Part shown: positions 58,703 to 64,000 of the stretch, in pieces
Layout: each line of letters begins with the position of its first letter
Numbering within the stretch: position 1 is the first letter of the stretch
NCBI GenBank assembly: GCA_001724265.1
Contig: MEDY01000061.1
Coordinates: forward strand, 1 to 64,000
DNA: 64,000 bases
Source of the DNA: Rhizaria sp. SCN 62-66
Taxonomy: Eukaryota > Rhizaria, unplaced
Direction of reading: 5' to 3'
Translations under genes and position numbers: made by a program
Notes under the pieces: generated by a model
Seen by the model: the letters and a program-made list of their open reading frames with translations, nothing else
Databases searched by the model: none
What the model was told of the DNA's origin: nothing

Positions 58703-59376
58703 GCCGCAGTCTCCGCAGGAGCGGTGTTGTCGTCGCCACCGTCAAAATCGCCGTCGCCGTCGTCTTCGTTGTTGCTCAGGACTCCCAATGGCGTCTCCAG
58801 CAGCGATAAACTCTCCTTCGTGGCCGTGATCGGGCTGAATAGCCCGCTGTTGCCACCGCCCGTGGCAGCGGCGGAAGTGTTTGCACCCGCACTCGCACTC
58901 TGGCTCGCGCTGATGCTACCAGGAGTGAGAGCGTTGACACTGATGCCCGCGGCGGCGGCGGCGGTGTTGTTAGCGGAGGTGAAAAGAGTGTCTGCGAACG
59001 AGTGTGCGCTCGTGATGCTCACTACATCAGCAACAGCGCTCACATTAGCACTGTTGGCAATGTTATCGCTGTTGCTGTAATTGTTGTTGAGATTGTTGCG
59101 ACTGTTGTTGCTGTTGTCTGTGTCGGCGTGTGTGGGCTCGAACAGCGAGTCGATGTCCGCGCGGCTTGCCTTGACGGCGCCACCAAACAGCATCGTCGGC
59201 GCACTCGCACCAGCGCCAGCTCCCACAGCGGCAGAGCTGGCGGCTACACTGGCGTTTACACTGGCGTTGGCGTTGTTGTCATCGTCGTGGTGACCGGTGA
59301 GAGAAAAGGGCTTTTGCGAGAAGTAGTTGCGCTCGTCGTCGTCGCTGCCGTCGCCGGGGAAATGGTTAGAAGACAT
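47296..59376 (-). CDS. TRAPPC11: giant TRAPPC11-like TRAPP complex subunit (foie gras domain)
   Basis: Subunit of the TRAPP vesicle-tethering and Rab GEF complex at the ER-Golgi. Five exons by frame (56628-59376, 56260-56478, 55984-56086, 55576-55801, 47296-55371) give 3,790 aa, ending in TAA, about three times the usual 1,100-1,250 aa. Conserved segments in family order: GLVPFDWLYKHTRVIPDVVC with FLVNFDH and FATVICAVR (about 833-905), the YQFKLGHWLEASGELGQALR / SYELAYEQLR junction, AMLLTARICRLRL and ISHFDMHLSVYKHY of the foie gras domain (about 1110-1170), AGLAYQRAAELASERRAAAA, and RPSAALQFFDRVVPAYRGER with WWPVLTPVLWEAAL (about 1455-1495). C-terminal beta-rich segments (for example FGACQTRRFVLSLAA) fit the gryzun region. 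The N-terminal 830 residues and most of the rest are Ala/Ser/Asn/Asp low complexity. Intron 3 uniquely starts GTAAGT. Confidence 0.85.
47960..48001 (-). repeat. poly-Asp trinucleotide run
   Basis: GTC/ATC-type trinucleotides encoding 14 consecutive Asp residues on the minus strand in TRAPPC11. Confidence 0.85.
48572..48589 (-). repeat. 18-bp palindrome copy in TRAPPC11
   Basis: TCTAAGGGGGTACTTACA. It encodes VSTPLD in frame. Confidence 0.75.
48671..48688 (-). repeat. 18-bp palindrome variant in TRAPPC11
   Basis: GCTAAGGGGGTGCTTAGA. It encodes LSTPLA. Confidence 0.7.
49844..49861 (-). repeat. 18-bp palindrome variant in TRAPPC11
   Basis: TGTAAGGGGGTACTCAGA. It encodes LSTPLH. Confidence 0.65.
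49928..49945 (-). repeat. 18-bp palindrome copy in TRAPPC11
   Basis: ACTAAGGGGGTACTTACA, identical to the PDS5 copy at 14257. It encodes VSTPLV. Confidence 0.75.
52580..52597 (-). repeat. 18-bp palindrome copy in TRAPPC11
   Basis: GCTAAGGGGGTACTTACA. It encodes VSTPLA. Confidence 0.75.
53525..53542 (-). repeat. 18-bp palindrome copy in TRAPPC11
   Basis: GCTAAGGGGGTACTTACA, identical to 52580. It encodes VSTPLA. Confidence 0.75.
57407..57424 (-). repeat. 18-bp palindrome variant in TRAPPC11 exon 1
   Basis: TGTAAAGGGGTGCTTAGA. It encodes LSTPLH. Confidence 0.6.
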
Positions 59377-60322
59377 AAGCAGGTATACACGGGGCGTTGG
59401 TGTCTGCACGTGTTATCTATAGCTGTTGTAGCTGCTGTTCGTGAAGCAGTTGCCAGTAAGTTACTGTTCAGAGTAGTCTTATCGGCAAAGCCTGTAGCAC
59501 TAGCAAAGTCACTGGTGCAACAACAAGATCACAATAAAACGCTTGATTAGAGCACTGGCAATGTGTAGGCAAAAGAAAACACAGAAAACGGGAGCACCGG
59601 CGAGAACTAGAGCTCGCGTTAGTGGGCTGTTGCTTTCCACGATCCGAGTCGCCTGACGTTGCCTTTTAGCGAGTCAGCACTGCGCAGTGACAACCGTTGT
59701 AGACGCTGTAGTCACTCCGCGCAGTCGACGCTGGGTCTGGCTAGCGGGGGTTGGTGTGCTTGCGCGCAACAAAGAGCGCGGGGGCTGAGCGAGGAGAGGC
59801 ACGCGGTCAGTGTGGCGATGGGCAGCGGGGTGAAGAGAGGGGGAATCGGCGTGAGGATATGAAGACCAAAACGGACACAGATACAAAATAAAAAAAGGCA
59901 CCATTTAGCAACCCAAATAATCCTTCTATATAGCCCGGAATTTATCAAAGTGACAAACAAATTTGCTCAATACAGGTTCCTAAACTTGCTCTCAAAATCA
60001 CCATCATCATCGCTTGGTTGGTCGTCGGCCGACTGGCAGGGTCTGGTTCCCAAAAATTCGCCGACAGCGGAACGCTCGGCACTCGTGTCTGATACAAAAA
60101 TACGTACCCTACGTCATAGAAACGATGATAAGAAAGAAACGTTTCATCTTCCAATATATGAATGTGAGAGAATTTCCAGACTGCAATATAACATATGTTC
60201 ACGACGATTCTGCGCACGATTCTTTGCTGCAAAGCCACTCAATTGCACCTTATGTCATCTCCCTCTTTATTCTTTATCGCCTACATATCCGCCTGCGTAA
60301 CTCATGTTGCCTTTGCCAGTAC
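59377..60322. other. intergenic upstream of TRAPPC11 and the NTPase-like pseudogene
   Basis: About 0.95 kb. TTGGTTGGTCGTCGGCCGAC near 60016 resembles the recurring promoter word. The downstream frame is open back to about 60014, so an upstream start or exon for the next gene is possible. Confidence 0.4.
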
Positions 60323-61203
60323 ATGTCGACAGAGTCATCATCGAGTCTTTCTGTTGTAGAGTGTCAGGCTTTCTTCCAGTCAACTGTGGACGCTCTGCGG
60401 TCCGGCCAACTCGAGCTTCCGGTTGAGCTCGCACCGGGGCAGGTCACCGCAACTTGCAAGCTCCCCGAATATGGCTTGGCCCCAATGCCTGGCACACCTG
60501 CTATGCCATGTGGTGCTAAGCTTGTTGCCACTAAGGATACATTTCTTCTTATGGCGCATATCGAGGCGATTCACGAGTCTATCAAGCTTGGTAGCGTCAG
60601 CCCGTGGTCGACCAACGAACACTTCAATCAAATCGCTACTAACGCCGCTAAAGACGCCATTATGCTCGATGAATGCGGTTTCTGCGCTCATTCACTTGTC
60701 ACAGCCAACGTTGGCCACCTCATCTACCCTGGTGCAATAGTCACAACAAGTTCCAAGTCACGCGGCAAGTCCGCCGCCATCAGCTTCGCAATCCTTCGAC
60801 TCATCGCGAAGGACACGCCTGTTGTGATTCACTTCGCCGGTGATCGCACGTCTACGTAGCCAACGTTAACAACGGTAACGGCAGGGTTGAAGTGCACACT
60901 ATGAGCGGGGAAAATGCGAAAGCACCTGCGCATATCCTCGCCGCCGTCAAGAGCCGTGGCACGGTCTATTTCTACGATCCTGCTGAAGCGTCTCAGTCCA
61001 AGACGGGGGCAGGCAAGGACTTGCTAGAGGCCGCGTGTACCGTGATTTCCGCACCGCCAGCAAAGAGCATGTGCTACTCTGGATTCTATAGCCTCCCGCT
61101 GTTGAATCTGCACTTGTACGACATGAGTGACGAAGAGTTTGGCAGTGTCGCTCGCCCCGACAGGGTCAGTGACACGCACATGTACACTGCGAAGAACTTC
61201 TGA
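60323..61203 (+). pseudogene. frameshifted P-loop NTPase-like gene, possibly RHSP/Crinkler-related
   Basis: The first part (ATG 60323 to TAG 60857-60859) and the second part (continuing from 60853 in the next frame to TGA 61201-61203) overlap exactly where the protein would continue: HFAGDRTST in one frame, YVANVNNGNGRVEVHTMSGE in the other. A one-base loss or two-base gain explains it. The joined product would be about 290 aa. The segment SSKSRGKSAAISFAILRLIA resembles a degenerate Walker A, and GTVYFYDP a Walker B strand, as in the NTPase module of RHS/Crinkler-type proteins; the assignment is tentative. Unlike its neighbours it has no low complexity, no intron and a much more AT-tolerant third codon position, which suggests a different origin or relaxed selection. 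A sequencing error is an alternative to true decay. Confidence 0.55.
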
Positions 61204-61704
61204 AGTACTCATGCGATAACCCGCCGCTAGAACTCATGGCTGTTTGCGGCGGAACAGACAATGTAACAAGGGAATGCCGCCGTAGTCATTTGGTGTCCGT
61301 CCGATCGCATCGGGGTCAGGCTGTACGTCTCAAAACGCAAACGTACCATAAACGAGTGAGTCAGTTATATAGTGCTGGTGTTGTCACATAGAAACGTTAA
61401 TTTGTGATAATCGTTGAATTTTAAGCTTTATAGGCGCAGAAGCTGTATCATATTTTGCGGTACTGGATTTTCTTTAATTTTGTTGGCCTGTACCTCGACG
61501 CGCTCAATATGTGGCAGTATTCGCAGCTCTACCCATGATTGTTATTTCGTTAAAACAAAAGCTTTGTATTTCGTCCGCAGGTAACCTAACTAAACCTGAG
61601 TTCAAATGGCCAGCCTAGCCAGTGCTTATACAACGCAACAACTAAATCAACAGCATAAACACACAGCAAGTGCACTGCAATAGCTCTCCTCAAAGGCGCA
61701 CATT
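61204..61704. other. intergenic
   Basis: About 0.5 kb between the broken NTPase-like gene and the TTC4 3' end, AT-rich, with no recognised feature. Confidence 0.5.
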
Positions 61705-63577
61705 TCACTTCTTGTTGCTATTGAGCGGGCGGATGCAGAAGGTGGGGATCCCGGGGATGACGTAGCCCTTCTTGCTGAGCGCCGACAGCGCGTGCCCGAC
61801 GCTGGACGCGGGCGACAGCGTGATCTTGACGCCCGCGCCGTCCTCGTCGACGCGCTGCGCGTCCTCCATGAAGGACTGAGCCGTGCCGATCATCACGTAG
61901 ACCTCGATGTTAGACAGTGTGTACTCGCCCTTGGTGTCCCAACCCGGCGCCGCGGCCGCGGGCGGGAAGAGCTGCTTCAGCAGCGCCGAGATTGGGGCGC
62001 TCTCGTCCACGTCAGCAAAGTAGTCGCTTTGGGAGACATCGGGGTAGAGAAAAACCACAGGCCAGTGCAGACTGTTCTTGTCGTCGACGTACGGCTTCGC
62101 GTCGTACTGGCCCACAGACTCCTTGAACTGGGCCTCGCCGATCGTCACGCCGCGCTTCTTGATCACCGCGTCCAGCTTGGCCTAAATACAATGCATGGGA
62201 AAACAAGAGAATGAACATGAATGATGAGTTGTCATTCGAAACATTGACTAATAGATATATAGAATTTATGTCATCTAAAGCAAAAATATTATGGATAAAG
62301 CATATTTGAAAATTAAACACTAATTTCATGATCATTCGTGCAAATATTTATCCGCAAGTATTGCGTTTAGTGGGATTTAGCGTACCTGCACGAGAGCCTT
62401 GGCCTCCGCGTCGGCTTTCTTCTTGGCCAGACGGGCCCTCTCCGTGTCATCAGCACGCTTCCAGACCGGGACAATCTCCTTGGCAAGCGCCAGAAGCTGC
62501 TTCTGCTCAGCGCTCATGCCGCCATGAGCAGCAGCAGCCGCAGCGGGCTTCGCGTCGGTCCCAGCAGCAGCAGCAGCAGCAGCAGCAGGAGCAGCGGCGG
62601 CGGCGGTGGTGTCCTCAGGAGACTTCTCAGTCGTAGCCACCTCACCGTCTTTGGCAGCGGCGGCGCCGTTCTTAGCGGCGGCGACAGCCTGACTTTTGAG
62701 CATCGCGAGTCCCTGACGGCACATGACGAACGCCTGGGGATACTTGTGGAGCTTGAACAACGCCAGCGACGCGCGGTAGTAGGCCTTGGGCAAGTGGGCG
62801 TTCAGACCGAGGGCCTTGCCGCAGTCGCGGACGACGTAGCCGTAGTTCTCCAGGCCCAGGTGAGCCTGTAGATTAGCAAAGCGCAAGAACAAAGCAAGCA
62901 GCGAGTTACACAAAAAGAGATGAGTTGAAGCCACAGATAAACACATCTTCAGTTCAAACAAATGATACCACAAAATAATTATTAAACGAAGACAAAAAAT
63001 GCAATATTGATATTTCAATTAAGAGTTAACTATCGAGGCGTACCTGAGCACGATTGCAGTAGAGTGTGGCCTTGAGCTCGGCCTCGGCAGTCTTCTCCTT
63101 GGGGCCAACTTCGAGACTCTGCGTGTAAAACGCAATGGCTTCTTCGAGCTTCGCCTTGCGCGTGACCAGGCGGCGCGCGCGGTCCTCGCGCGTCTCGTTG
63201 GGCCGCGGTTCGTTCATACGCAGAGCGAGCTTGTAGCTGCGGTTGCCAGACTCCTTGTACTGGTGCATGCGCTTCTCCACGGGAACACTGTCGACAATCG
63301 ACTTGAGGGCCTTGAAGGCGTCCGACTCCTCACCGGGCGCCGGCATGTGCGTCGCCGTGAGCGGCATCGACTGGATCAGCTTCTCGATCTCCTCCGGAGT
63401 CTCGGGCAGCGGCGCGTTGTTGTTGGCGTACCGCGCCACGGCCTCGAACAACGCGTCCGACTCGTCCGACTCAAAGTCAATAGTGCCGTCGGGCGTGTAC
63501 TGGTTAATCATGTCGTTCAGCGCCGCAATCGCGGAACCAGAGTCCGCGGGCGCAGCCGGGGAAGTGTTGTCACTCAT
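61705..63577 (-). CDS. TTC4: TTC4/Cns1-like Hsp90 co-chaperone
   Basis: TPR co-chaperone that bridges Hsp90 and Hsp70. Three exons (63044-63577, 62386-62865, 61705-62181) give 496 aa, ending in TGA. The TPR region (about 110-250) shows YKESGNRSYKLALRMNEP, AIAFYTQSLEVGPKEK, ATLYCNRAQAHLGLENYGYV and RDCGKALGLNAHLPKAYYRA, as in TTC4/Cns1. The C-terminal wheel domain has LHWPVVFLYPDVSQSDYFAD, WDTKGEYTLSNIEVYVMIGT and GYVIPGIPTFCIRP. An Ala-rich insertion (about 265-300) makes it longer than human TTC4 (387 aa). Both introns start GTACGC after CAG. It is the second Hsp90 co-chaperone in the window, unlinked to HOP. Confidence 0.9.
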
Positions 63578-64000
63578 CAGGGGACGCTGGAGAGCGAAGT
63601 GAGAGGGTTGGAAAAGGTCTGCGGGAAGCGTTCGCAAATGCAAGAGTAGATTGGGTATATATGAGTGTTCCGTGCTATTAAAAAGTGAATGAATATTTCT
63701 CTATGGCGTGGTCTCTATAAATTCGTGCTAATGTTCACGTTGACGATCACTTCAAGGAAATCCTCTTGGTTTCGTAACAGCTTGCGGCCCGTAGCTTCCG
63801 GAACAAGCCGACAACCCGACTGAGGACAGTAACAATTGACAAAAGGAGAGTACAAGATCACATGTTTGTATTTTGGCGCTAAAACCGAGGAATCTAGATA
63901 AAGTACATTATTAACTATATAAATACCATGTTATTAGTATCACAAAGAACTTGAAGGACGAGGTATCCGACGAATTTTCAGTTTGGATGAGGTTGCGTTT
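63578..64000. other. upstream region of TTC4, right edge
   Basis: About 0.4 kb. GCCGACAACCCGACTG at about 63807 is a weak relative of the recurring promoter word. No gene is supported before the window ends. Confidence 0.45.

Noticed and set aside
60857-60859. Using UAG=Gln to repair the broken NTPase-like gene
   Set aside because: Reading through TAG in that frame gives only about 15 unrelated residues before TGA. The protein continues in a different frame, so a frameshift is the real lesion.

Overview
This window is nuclear DNA of a unicellular eukaryote (a protist whose clade I cannot fix). It carries spliceosomal introns, eukaryote-specific complexes (cohesin regulator, TRAPP subunit, 20S proteasome, meiotic Mnd1) and GC-rich coding regions between AT-richer spacers. 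I model 15 protein genes and one broken gene. Two size classes stand out. Compact genes are close to family length: HOP/STI1, La, MND1, an NIFK-like RRM protein, organellar uS13, proteasome beta-1, TTC4/Cns1, and a protein resembling C1orf131/FSAF1. Against these, three giants of about 3,100-3,800 residues (PDS5, a tyrosine-phosphatase-family protein, TRAPPC11) and a WD-type protein are swollen by Ala/Ser/Gln/Asn/Asp low-complexity insertions.

Layout. 0.4-2.3 kb (-): mitochondrial-looking copper nitrite reductase. 3.0-5.9 kb (-): HOP. 7.0-8.2 kb (+): secreted coiled-coil membrane protein. 8.8-19.1 kb (-): PDS5. 19.5-21.3 kb (+): La. 22.1-32.0 kb (+): polyQ phosphatase. 34.0-35.0 kb (-): MND1. 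35.5-37.4 kb (-): NIFK-like. 37.7-38.2 kb (+): uS13. 39.6-40.5 kb (-): type I membrane glycoprotein. 41.2-42.1 kb (+): PSMB6. 42.9-45.0 kb (+): WD protein. 45.7-46.8 kb (-): C1orf131-like. 47.3-59.4 kb (-): TRAPPC11. 60.3-61.2 kb (+): frameshifted NTPase-like gene. 61.7-63.6 kb (-): TTC4. There is no operon logic. The genes are housekeeping functions (Hsp90 co-chaperones, RNA metabolism, ribosome biogenesis, cohesin/meiosis, vesicle tethering, proteolysis) plus one anaerobic nitrogen-respiration enzyme.

The main discovery is a probable nuclear genetic-code change. Five in-frame TAG codons interrupt otherwise open giant genes (three in PDS5, two in the phosphatase), several inside or next to Gln-rich stretches. 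None of the 15 modelled genes ends in TAG: ten end in TAA and five in TGA. UAG is therefore probably sense, most likely Gln, while UAA and UGA still terminate.

Two further system-level oddities go with it. First, 28 of 31 modelled introns start GTACG, two start GTGCG and only one starts GTAAGT. Second, an 18-bp near-palindrome (TCTAAG-GGGGTA-CTTAGA) is scattered in frame at about 20 sites on both strands, only in the four low-complexity genes. It contains the sequence GTAAGT, which elsewhere would be a strong splice donor. Intron, start and stop positions were worked out by hand from reading frames and protein-family expectations and were not checked by transcripts or searches.
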